Positions 1-5,549 of a stretch of 12,256 nucleotides of DNA are shown here, one piece after another; position 1 is the first letter of the stretch; the number at the start of each line of letters is the position of its first letter. Both the position numbers and the translations under genes were made by a program. Source of the DNA: Actinomycetota bacterium (GTDB lineage Bacteria > Actinomycetota > Thermoleophilia > Solirubrobacterales > Solirubrobacteraceae); the NCBI GenBank assembly GCA_005883255.1, contig VAXS01000123.1, positions 1-12,256 of the forward strand. Reading direction: 5' to 3'. Under the pieces are notes generated by a model. The model saw nothing but the letters and a program-made list of their open reading frames with translations. It ran no database searches and was not told the DNA's origin.

Positions 1-65
1 AGTTCCTCAACATCCAGGGAGACGAGACCGATCCCGGCCCCGCCGCCGAGCGAGCGGCCACGTAG
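1..65 (+). CDS. C-terminal end of an unidentified gene (possibly a STAS anti-sigma antagonist)
   Basis: Reading the frame that starts at base 3 gives about 20 codons, beginning FLNIQGDE and ending ERAAT, closed by TAG at 63-65. The third positions are mostly G or C, as in the real genes nearby, and the stop lies 6 bases before the next GTG start, so this is very probably the tail of a gene co-transcribed with the anti-sigma kinase. The visible part carries no diagnostic motif. The context (directly before an RsbW-like kinase) and the fragment 'FLNI' followed by a short acidic tail would fit the end of an RsbV-type STAS protein, which is the usual partner at this position. That identity is a guess. 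Confidence 0.5.
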   Translation, partial: FLNIQGDETDPGPAAERAAT

Positions 66-69
66 GGAG
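64..69 (+). promoter_or_regulatory. Ribosome binding site of the RsbW-like gene
   Basis: AGGGAG lies 2 bases before the GTG at 72, or slightly further if pairing is shifted. It overlaps the TAG stop at 63-65 of the preceding gene, which favours translational coupling and fixes the GTG as the start. Confidence 0.5.
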
Positions 70-71
70 AC

Positions 72-488
72 GTGGGGCGCACGGCCAGGTCGTCGGGAGC
101 TGAGCCGCGGCGCGTCTGGCGCCGGCCGGCCCGGGCCGAGCAGGTCAGCGACCTGCGGCGCCAGGTGGGCGAGTTCGTGACCGCGAGCGGCCTCCTGAGC
201 CCGTCGCGGGTCGACGACCTCAAGCTGGCTCTGAGCGAAGCGCTGACGAACGCGCTCGTCCACGGGTATCGGGGAGGAGGCGAAGGCGAGCTCGTGGTGA
301 GCGTGAGCGCCGAGGACCGCGTCGAGATGACCATCGAGGACGCGGGCGTGGGGATGACGCCGCACCCGGACAGCCCGGGCCTGCGCATGGGGCTGGCGCT
401 CATCGCGATGCTGGGCGACTCGCTCGACGTGCGACCGCTCCATCCCAGCGGGACCGAGATCCGCGTCGTGTTCGACCCGTCAGGCTGA
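72..488 (+). CDS. RsbW-like anti-sigma factor / serine kinase (HATPase_c_2)
   Basis: A 138-residue GHKL-type ATP-binding protein of the RsbW/SpoIIAB class. Family members bind a sigma factor and also phosphorylate a STAS-domain antagonist on serine. The N box is at about residues 54-65 (LSEALTNALVHG, with E56 and N60), the G1 box at 89-95 (EDAGVGM, D90) and the G2 box at 103-111 (GLRMGLALI). No other domain is present; the length is slightly short of Bacillus RsbW. The start is the GTG at 72, preceded by AGGGAG at 64-69, which overlaps the stop of the gene before. It runs convergently into the rsb operon with 20 bases between stops. It probably supplies the downstream partner-switching step for that operon. 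Its target sigma factor is not in the window, and it could instead regulate a non-sigma partner. Confidence 0.9.
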   Translation: MGRTARSSGAEPRRVWRRPARAEQVSDLRRQVGEFVTASGLLSPSRVDDLKLALSEALTNALVHGYRGGGEGELVVSVSAEDRVEMTIEDAGVGMTPHPDSPGLRMGLALIAMLGDSLDVRPLHPSGTEIRVVFDPSG

Positions 489-508
489 GGACCGGCTCCC
501 GGCTCGGC

Positions 509-2041
509 TCAGCTCTGCGCAGCCACCCGGGCGACCGCGAGCACGGCGATGTCGTCGCGGGGCGAGCCGTCCTGGTCCTCCACGGCCGTCGCCTCCAGGA
601 TGTCGACGATCGCGGCGGCGTCCCCGCTGGGCACGGCCGCCAGCAGGGCCTCGACGCGCCCGGGGCCCCACGGCGGCGCCCCGCTGGTGCCGGTGTCGAA
701 GAGGCCGTCGGTGTACATGACCAGGGCCTCGCCCGGCGCCAGCTCGAACGTCGCGGCCGGAAGCTCGGGATCGTCCGCCAGTCCCAGCAGCGTGCCGTGC
801 TGTCCCACGTCCTCGATCGCTCCGGTCGCGCGACGGACCATCGGCAGCGGATGGCCGCCAGCCACCACCTCCACGCTCAGCCGCTCGCCGTCCAGGGTCA
901 TCTTGGCGCAGGCCACGCTGCAGAAGTAGAGCGGCGGGAGCTGCGCGAGCATCGCCTGGTTGAGCGTGGCCAGGAGCCTCTGCGGATCGTCCTCGCGCAG
1001 CGCTGTGGCCCGGACGGTGTAGCGCGCCAGCGCGGTGATCGCGGCCGCCTGCGGGCCCTTCCCGCACACGTCGCCGATGACCACCAGCCAGCGGCCCCCG
1101 TCGCTCCGGAACAGGTCGTAGAAGTCGCCTCCCACCTCCTGGCCCTCGCCGGCCGCGTGGTAGCGGGCGGCGACGGTCGCCCCGGGGATCTCGGGCAGCC
1201 TCTCCGGGAGGAGGCTCTGCTGCAGGGTCTCGGCGATGTGGTGCTCGCGCTGGTAGAGCCGGACGTTCTCCAGCGCGCCCGCGGTCATCTGGGCGAGCTG
1301 CACCGCCATCGCCTCGTCGTTGGCGCTGAACGCGCCGTCCTCCTTGTCGACGAGCTCGATGAGACCGATGCGCCGATCGTCGCGCGCCACCAGCGGCACC
1401 GCCAGGCCCCCGTTGAGCGGTTCTCCAAGCTCGGCCGCCAGCTCGGCCAGCTCCTCCGGCTCGAGTCGGATGGCGCCGCGACCGCCCAGCGCCACCTCCG
1501 CCAGGTCCCGCCCGACCAGCGTCGTGGGCTTCCAGCCCGCGAACTTGATGTCCAGGGAGCGCTCTCGCACCTCGCCCTGAGGCTCGTCCGGGCTCACGGT
1601 CACCAGCGCGGCGTTGGCGCCCATGAGCTGCCGGGCCACCAGGACGACGAGCTTCACCAGCGACTGGGCGTCGCGCCGGGCGTTGATCGCCACCGCGGCG
1701 TCGGCCAGTCCGCGCAGCGAGGCCGCGTGCTCGTGCTCCAGGCGCGCCGCGCGCTGGGCCTCCTGGAAGCCGCGCTGCGCCATCTCGAACGTCGAGAGCG
1801 CCTCCAGCAGGAACTTCCCGCCGGCGTCGATCGCCCGGCTGGCCATCGACGCGTCCGCGTCCACCGCCTCGACCAGGAACCGATGGTGGACGTTGACGAT
1901 GTCCAGCATGCTCAGGCCCTGCTCCAGGGCCGCCCGGCCCAGCGCGTAGGCCCCTCCCAGCCGCGCCTCGCTGGGCTCGGCCAGGTACTCCCGGATCGCC
2001 TGCTCGTAGGCTTCCTCGAGGTTGTGGACGACCGGGGTCAC
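509..2041 (-). CDS. rsbU: RsbU-type PP2C phosphatase with N-terminal RsbU domain and GAF domain
   Basis: A 510-residue serine phosphatase. Residues about 5-90 resemble the helical N-terminal domain of RsbU, the surface that RsbT binds to switch the enzyme on. Residues about 105-265 look like a GAF sensor domain. A short helical linker (about 262-285, with the typical QQSLLPERLPEIPG) leads to a SpoIIE/PP2C domain at about 285-506. Metal-binding motifs are GGDFYDLF (304-311), GDVCGKG (323-329), GGHP (395-398), YTDG (443-446) and DD (496-497), so the enzyme looks active. The start is a GTG overlapping the stop of the rsbX-like gene as GTGA, with a strong GGGAGGG 5 bases upstream. It is the last gene of the rsb operon. 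In Bacillus RsbU dephosphorylates RsbV; the same job is inferred here. The GAF insertion is absent from Bacillus RsbU and suggests a second ligand input. Confidence 0.9.
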   Translation of the reverse strand: MTPVVHNLEEAYEQAIREYLAEPSEARLGGAYALGRAALEQGLSMLDIVNVHHRFLVEAVDADASMASRAIDAGGKFLLEALSTFEMAQRGFQEAQRAARLEHEHAASLRGLADAAVAINARRDAQSLVKLVVLVARQLMGANAALVTVSPDEPQGEVRERSLDIKFAGWKPTTLVGRDLAEVALGGRGAIRLEPEELAELAAELGEPLNGGLAVPLVARDDRRIGLIELVDKEDGAFSANDEAMAVQLAQMTAGALENVRLYQREHHIAETLQQSLLPERLPEIPGATVAARYHAAGEGQEVGGDFYDLFRSDGGRWLVVIGDVCGKGPQAAAITALARYTVRATALREDDPQRLLATLNQAMLAQLPPLYFCSVACAKMTLDGERLSVEVVAGGHPLPMVRRATGAIEDVGQHGTLLGLADDPELPAATFELAPGEALVMYTDGLFDTGTSGAPPWGPGRVEALLAAVPSGDAAAIVDILEATAVEDQDGSPRDDIAVLAVARVAAQS

Positions 2042-2640
2042 GCGGACCCTCCCACCCGGGCCACCAGCACGAGCGCGTCGTCGGTCGTCTTCCCGTGGCG
2101 ATCGAGTAGCTCGTCGGCGAGCGCCTGAGGCTCGGCCTCTCGATTGACGTCTTCGCTGAACGCCGGGTGCACCCCGTCGCTGGCGAGGACGATCAGGTCG
2201 CCCGGCGCGAGGTCCACGCTGAGCGCGCGGACCTCGGGGATCCGGTAGCCGACCACGCCCGCCCGCAGGAGCAGGGCCTCGTCGGCGCGCCGCTCGCTCG
2301 CCGACCCGCGCAGGACGCGGCCCTCGACGTTCCCAATCCCGATCCAGTCCAGCCGTTCGCCGGCTCCGTCCACCGAGACAACGCTAATGGCCGCGCCGCG
2401 CGTGCGCCTCAACGCCTGGTGGCAGCGTGCAGCCAGCGCCGTCACGGGCTCCTCGGGGTGGGCGTCGAGGACTTCCACCGCGGCCCGCGCGGCCGCCGCG
2501 GCATCGGGTCCGTGCCCCAGGCCGTCGACCACCGCCAGCAGTGCGCCGGCGGAGGTCGCGGTCGCCACGTGCATGTCGCCGGAGACCTCCTCGCCCGGCA
2601 TGGGGCGGCCGGCGACCGCCCACACGAGCGGCTCAGGCAC
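2038..2640 (-). CDS. rsbX: RsbX-type PP2C serine phosphatase
   Basis: A 200-residue stand-alone SpoIIE/PP2C domain, almost the same length as Bacillus RsbX (about 199). In that family the enzyme removes phosphate from RsbS and RsbR and so resets the stressosome after a stress. Motifs seen: SGD at 20-22, VDGLGHGPDA (38-47, D39), GIGNVEG (101-107), ASDGV (153-157, D155) and DDALVLVAR (187-195). These keep the metal-binding aspartates expected of an active phosphatase. The GTG start at 2640 overlaps the end of rsbT by 8 bases, and the stop overlaps rsbU as GTGA. The position directly after rsbT supports RsbX over other small PP2C enzymes, although in Bacillus rsbX sits at the far end of the sigB operon. 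Confidence 0.85.
   Translation of the reverse strand: MPEPLVWAVAGRPMPGEEVSGDMHVATATSAGALLAVVDGLGHGPDAAAAARAAVEVLDAHPEEPVTALAARCHQALRRTRGAAISVVSVDGAGERLDWIGIGNVEGRVLRGSASERRADEALLLRAGVVGYRIPEVRALSVDLAPGDLIVLASDGVHPAFSEDVNREAEPQALADELLDRHGKTTDDALVLVARVGGSA
2047..2053 (-). promoter_or_regulatory. Ribosome binding site of rsbU
   Basis: On the minus strand GGGAGGG lies 5 bases upstream of the GTG at 2041. It is inside the end of the rsbX-like gene and is the strongest Shine-Dalgarno sequence in the operon, so it decides this start. Confidence 0.7.
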
Positions 2641-3040
2641 GCCGCGACGCCCACTTGCGCATGGTCACCGTGGTCCCGCTGGGCCCGGACTCCAGCTCGA
2701 ACTCGTCCATCAGGCGCCGCGCGCCGGGCAGGCCCAGGCCGGAGCCCTGCCCCGTGGAGAAGTGGTCCTGGAGAGCGAGCGCGACGTCCTCGATGCCCGG
2801 TCCCTCGTCGCGCGCGGTGACCACGATGCCCTCCCGTCCCTCCTCGCGGGTCAGACGCAGCACGACCTCGCCCCGCGGGGCGTAGAGCACGATGTTGCGC
2901 GCCACCTCGGAGATCGCGGTGGCGATCAGCGTGAGCTCGGTCGCCGAGAACGGGAGCTGGGCCGCCAGCGTGCGCCCCTGGGCCCGCGCGGTGACGACGT
3001 CTGCGTCCGAGCTGACCGGGACTCGAACCTCAGCTGGCAC
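2633..3040 (-). CDS. rsbT: RsbT switch kinase of the stressosome
   Basis: A 135-residue GHKL serine/threonine kinase. RsbT is held in the RsbR-RsbS complex, phosphorylates both proteins on stress, then leaves to activate RsbU. The sequence shows the N box at about 41-54 (TAISEVARNI, N49), the G1 box RDEGPGI at 77-83 (D78), the glycine-rich lid and G2 box GSGLGLPGARRLMDEF (99-114), and the terminal GTTVTMRKW (122-130) typical of RsbT. Length matches the family. The GTG start at 3040 overlaps the rsbS stop by 11 bases, with GAGGAG 10 bases upstream. It lies between rsbS and the rsbX-like gene, the classic R-S-T order. I am confident it is RsbT rather than RsbW because of the GLGLPGARRLMDEF and MRKW signatures. 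Confidence 0.93.
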   Translation of the reverse strand: MPAEVRVPVSSDADVVTARAQGRTLAAQLPFSATELTLIATAISEVARNIVLYAPRGEVVLRLTREEGREGIVVTARDEGPGIEDVALALQDHFSTGQGSGLGLPGARRLMDEFELESGPSGTTVTMRKWASRRA

Positions 3041-3404
3041 CGTCGCCGGGCTCCTCGGTCCCCCGGCTGAGCAGGGCGAGCCCCTCCTCCAGGTCCAGCG
3101 CGGTGTGCACGCCCTCGAGGTTGAGGCCGAGCTGGACCATCGCGAACGCCACCTCGGGCTGGATCCCGACGATCACCGTCTCCGCCCCGCGCAGCCGGGT
3201 CATGTGGGCGATGCTGCGCAGCGAGCGCGAGGCGAAGGAGTCCATCACGTCGAGCGCCGTGACGTCGATGATGATGCCGCGCGAGCGGTACCGCCCGACC
3301 CGCTCCATCAGATCGTCGCGCAGCTGGAGCACGTCGGAGTCCGTCATCGCCGCCTGGATCGAGGCGATCAGGTACGGGCCCTGCTTGAGGATCGGGACAG
3401 CCAT
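3030..3404 (-). CDS. rsbS: RsbS stressosome scaffold (STAS domain)
   Basis: A 124-residue single STAS domain. RsbS forms the core of the stressosome together with RsbR and holds RsbT in the unstressed cell. The N-terminus (VPILKQGPYLIASIQ, residues 3-17) and IIIDVTALDVMDSFASR (44-60) match RsbS closely. S56 is in the DSF context of the Bacillus phosphorylation site Ser59. GIQPEVAFAMVQLGL (99-113) and the terminal TALDLEEGL are also family hallmarks. A short acidic tail (about 117-124) follows the domain. The ATG at 3404 lies 15 bases after the rsbR stop. No clear Shine-Dalgarno sequence is visible, so it is probably translated by coupling with rsbR. It should be a substrate of the adjacent RsbT and of the RsbX-type phosphatase. 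Confidence 0.94.
   Translation of the reverse strand: MAVPILKQGPYLIASIQAAMTDSDVLQLRDDLMERVGRYRSRGIIIDVTALDVMDSFASRSLRSIAHMTRLRGAETVIVGIQPEVAFAMVQLGLNLEGVHTALDLEEGLALLSRGTEEPGDGAS
3051..3056 (-). promoter_or_regulatory. Ribosome binding site of rsbT
   Basis: On the minus strand GAGGAG lies 10 bases upstream of the GTG at 3040 and inside the rsbS coding sequence. The spacing is a little long but it is the only purine-rich candidate for this start. Confidence 0.45.
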
Positions 3405-3419
3405 CGGGGCGGCCGGGAC

Positions 3420-4343
3420 CTAGCGCGCCTCGGCGACGGGCTCGCCGACCTTGATCACCTCGTAGGAGAGCACCCGCTCGGCCTCCTCGATCCCGCCCTG
3501 CAGGTCGCCGACCGCGTTCATCTTGCTCAGGTCCACCCCGATGGTCACCAGCGTCTGGGCGATCTCCGGCGACAGCCCGGTGATGATGACGCTCGCGCCC
3601 ATCAGCCGCGACGCCTCGACGGTCTGGACCAGGTGGTTGGCCACCGTGGAGTCGATGGTGGGGACGCCGGTGATGTCGATCACCACGACCTTGGCCCGGT
3701 TCGTGCGGATTCCGCGCAGCAGCTGCTCGGTGACCTGCCGGGCGCGCTGGGAGTCGAGCACGCCGATGATCGGAAGGATCAGGAGGCGCTCGCGAACCTG
3801 GAGGACCGGCGTGGACAGCTCGCGGATCGCCTCCTGCTGCTGGCGGATGATCCGCTCGCGCTCCTGGACGAAGCTCACCCCGACCGTGTTCGCGATCCGG
3901 TTCGCCGCCGGCTCGTAGGCGTCCAGCACGCGGTTGAGCAGGTCGAAGTCGCTCTGGTACTTCTCGAACAGCGAGCGGGCCAGCACGTCGCGCAGGAGCA
4001 GGACGATCCCCAGCACCTCGTGGGTCTCGACCCCTCGCGGGATGATGCGCTCCGACAGGTTGCGGGCGTAGTCCTGGAGCGCCTCCACGCTCCCGGTCTC
4101 GAGCACCTCCACGTAGTTGTCGTAGACCGAGGTCGCCTCGGAGAAGATCTCCTCCTGGCTCATCGCGGTGAGCAGCTCCGCGTCGGTGATCCGCCGCGCC
4201 CACTCCTCGCGCAGCTGCGTCCGGTTCTTGCGCAGATGCGCAACCAGCTCGCCGAGCAGGTCGGCGCTCAGCTGCGCCGACTCGCCCGCCTTGCGTGACC
4301 GCGCCCGAGACGTGCGCCTCGTCGTCGTCTTCCGCTCTGCCAT
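3420..4343 (-). CDS. rsbR: RsbR stressosome co-antagonist (RsbRD N-terminal domain plus STAS)
   Basis: A 307-residue stressosome scaffold and sensor. Residues 1-22 are a basic, probably disordered leader. Residues about 24-160 are an all-helical domain that resembles the RsbRD N-terminal family rather than the globin-like sensor of Bacillus RsbRA. A helical linker (about 160-177) leads to a STAS domain at about 178-295. VVIDITGVPTIDSTVANH (220-237) and LSPEIAQTLVTIGVDLS (257-273) are diagnostic. By alignment from memory to Bacillus RsbRA, the RsbT-phosphorylated positions Thr171 and Thr205 fall on Ser198 and Ser232, with the same spacing of 34. The ATG at 4343 has GGAGGG 5 bases upstream. It is the first gene of the operon. 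The signal it senses cannot be told from the sequence. Confidence 0.93.
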   Translation of the reverse strand: MAERKTTTRRTSRARSRKAGESAQLSADLLGELVAHLRKNRTQLREEWARRITDAELLTAMSQEEIFSEATSVYDNYVEVLETGSVEALQDYARNLSERIIPRGVETHEVLGIVLLLRDVLARSLFEKYQSDFDLLNRVLDAYEPAANRIANTVGVSFVQERERIIRQQQEAIRELSTPVLQVRERLLILPIIGVLDSQRARQVTEQLLRGIRTNRAKVVVIDITGVPTIDSTVANHLVQTVEASRLMGASVIITGLSPEIAQTLVTIGVDLSKMNAVGDLQGGIEEAERVLSYEVIKVGEPVAEAR

Positions 4344-4348
4344 TCGTT

Positions 4349-4354
4349 CCCTCC
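4349..4354 (-). promoter_or_regulatory. Ribosome binding site of rsbR
   Basis: On the minus strand GGAGGG lies 5 bases before the ATG at 4343. This is an ideal position and it confirms the start of the first operon gene. Confidence 0.75.
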
Positions 4355-4373
4355 AGCCTCGACTGTTGCGACC

Positions 4374-4406
4374 GCCTCAGCACCGATGGCGCTGCCACGC
4401 TGAGGC
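4374..4406. promoter_or_regulatory. Inverted repeat / hairpin in the predicted rsbR leader
   Basis: GCCTCAGC (4374-4381) and GCTGAGGC (4399-4406) are perfect 8-base inverted arms. The 17-base loop contains a second small stem, TGGC (4387-4390) with GCCA (4394-4397) around a GCT loop. It lies between the predicted rsbR -10 element and the rsbR ribosome binding site, so it could fold in the 5' untranslated mRNA or act as a dimer operator. It has no U tract and is not followed by a stop codon on either strand, so it is not a typical terminator. Its function is unknown. Confidence 0.45.
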
Positions 4407-4430
4407 CCGCCCACGCGGTCCGGCGGCGCA

Positions 4431-4436
4431 AGCCTA
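4431..4436 (-). promoter_or_regulatory. Candidate -10 element for the rsb operon
   Basis: TAGGCT on the minus strand, 87 bases upstream of the rsbR ATG. The same hexamer precedes two other gene starts in this window. A start point about 7 bases downstream would leave a leader of about 80 bases. No convincing -35 sequence is seen. Confidence 0.35.
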
Positions 4437-4488
4437 GCTGTGCGCGGCGCGGCGGGTGGGCGCGCGGGACGATCCGGTCGCTTCCCGG

Positions 4489-4494
4489 TAGGCT
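4489..4494 (+). promoter_or_regulatory. Candidate -10 element for the CHAD gene (leaderless)
   Basis: TAGGCT ends 8 bases before the ATG at 4503. That is where transcription would start at or next to the initiation codon, and no Shine-Dalgarno sequence is present, so the mRNA is probably leaderless. No clear -35 box is seen. Confidence 0.45.
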
Positions 4495-4502
4495 CGGGCC
4501 GC

Positions 4503-5549
4503 ATGCCCTCCTCTCGTGACGTCGTCGACACGGTGGGCGGCAAGCTCACCGACGGTGCCGGCCGCAAGGCGCTGGCGGGCGCGGCGGTCCCGGCCGCCGC
4601 GGGGGTGGCGGTGGCCGCATACCGGCGCCGGGCGCGCCGGCGGGGCCGGCGCGGGACCACGTATCGCCTGCGCCGGCGCGAGGCCGTCCCGCTCGGCCTG
4701 CGCCGCGTAACGCGCCAGGAGATCGAGGAGGCGGTGGCCCGGCTGCGGGGTGGGACCGACGAGCCCCTGGCTGACGCGATCCACGGCGCCCGCAAGGGCT
4801 TCAAGCGGCTGCGCGCCCTGGTGCGCCTGGCGCGCGGCGAGCTGGGCGACGACGCCTACCGGCGCGAGAACGCGACCTTCCGCGACGCCGGGCGCGCGCT
4901 CTCCGGAGCCCGCGACGCCGAGGTGCTGGTCGAGACCCTCGATCGTCTGGAGGAAGGATCGGGCGCGCGCTTCTGGGCGCTGCGCGAGAGCCTGGAGCGC
5001 GACCGCGACGACGCCGTCCGGGCGATCGAGTCCGACGCGTCGGGCCGCGCCGAGGTAGAGGCGGACCTGGCCGCGGCCCGGGCCCGGGTGGACGCCTGGC
5101 CGCTGTCGCGGGACGGCTTCGCGGCGCTCGCGCCGGGGCTGCGGCGCATCTACCGGCAGGGCCGGCGCGCGTTCGCGGCGGCCCGGGACGAGCCGACCGA
5201 CGAGCACCTCCACGAGCTGCGCAAGCGCGTCAAGGACTTCTGGCATGCCAGCCAGCTCCTGCGGCCGGCCGATCCCAAGCGGATGGACGCCCTGGCGAAG
5301 CGGCTGCACACGCTCTCCGACCGCCTGGGCGAAGACCACGACTTCGCGGTGCTGGCGGCCACCGCCGCCTCCCGGCCAGAGTGCTTCGGGGACGACGCGG
5401 CCCGGGCCGACTTCGCCACGCTGGTCGCCGAGCGGCGCCAGGGCCTGCAGGAGGATGCGCTCGCCCGCGCCGCGAAGCTCTACCGCCGCAAGCCCGGCCG
5501 CTTCGTCAAGCGGATCGGGCGGCGGTGGAAGAAGCGGGTGGCGGCCTGA
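4503..5549 (+). CDS. CHAD domain protein
   Basis: A 348-residue, very Arg-rich helical protein. The CHAD domain (conserved histidine alpha-helical domain) spans about residues 68-345 as two related halves. The first has AIHGARKGFKRLRALVRLAR (92-111, H94, R97, K98, K101, R102) and the second has LHELRKRVKDFWHASQLL (236-253, H237, R240, K241, K244). Characterised CHAD proteins bind inorganic polyphosphate through these basic faces; the same is inferred here. The N-terminus (about 23-40) has an Ala/Val-rich stretch followed by a strongly basic run (41-60). This could be a weak membrane contact or simply a flexible tail. No CYTH phosphohydrolase domain is fused. The ATG at 4503 is preferred over an upstream in-frame codon at 4440 because a TAGGCT element sits just before it. 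Its 3' end overlaps the HD gene. Confidence 0.88.
   Translation: MPSSRDVVDTVGGKLTDGAGRKALAGAAVPAAAGVAVAAYRRRARRRGRRGTTYRLRRREAVPLGLRRVTRQEIEEAVARLRGGTDEPLADAIHGARKGFKRLRALVRLARGELGDDAYRRENATFRDAGRALSGARDAEVLVETLDRLEEGSGARFWALRESLERDRDDAVRAIESDASGRAEVEADLAAARARVDAWPLSRDGFAALAPGLRRIYRQGRRAFAAARDEPTDEHLHELRKRVKDFWHASQLLRPADPKRMDALAKRLHTLSDRLGEDHDFAVLAATAASRPECFGDDAARADFATLVAERRQGLQEDALARAAKLYRRKPGRFVKRIGRRWKKRVAA

Noticed and set aside
489..508. Possible terminator between the convergent RsbW-like and rsbU genes
   Set aside because: The short GC-rich gap contains direct repeats of CCGGCTC-like sequence but no inverted repeat with a following T tract.
797..2128. 443-codon plus-strand open frame across rsbU
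   Set aside because: It is a shadow of the phosphatase gene, with no recognisable motif.
2926..4431. 501-codon minus-strand open frame across rsbR and rsbS
   Set aside because: It is out of frame with the clearly recognisable RsbR and RsbS proteins and is dominated by Arg, Gly and Ala.
4440..4502. In-frame upstream extension of the CHAD protein
   Set aside because: The upstream start would place the gene start before the TAGGCT element and adds a Gly/Arg-rich stretch with no domain; ATG 4503 fits better.
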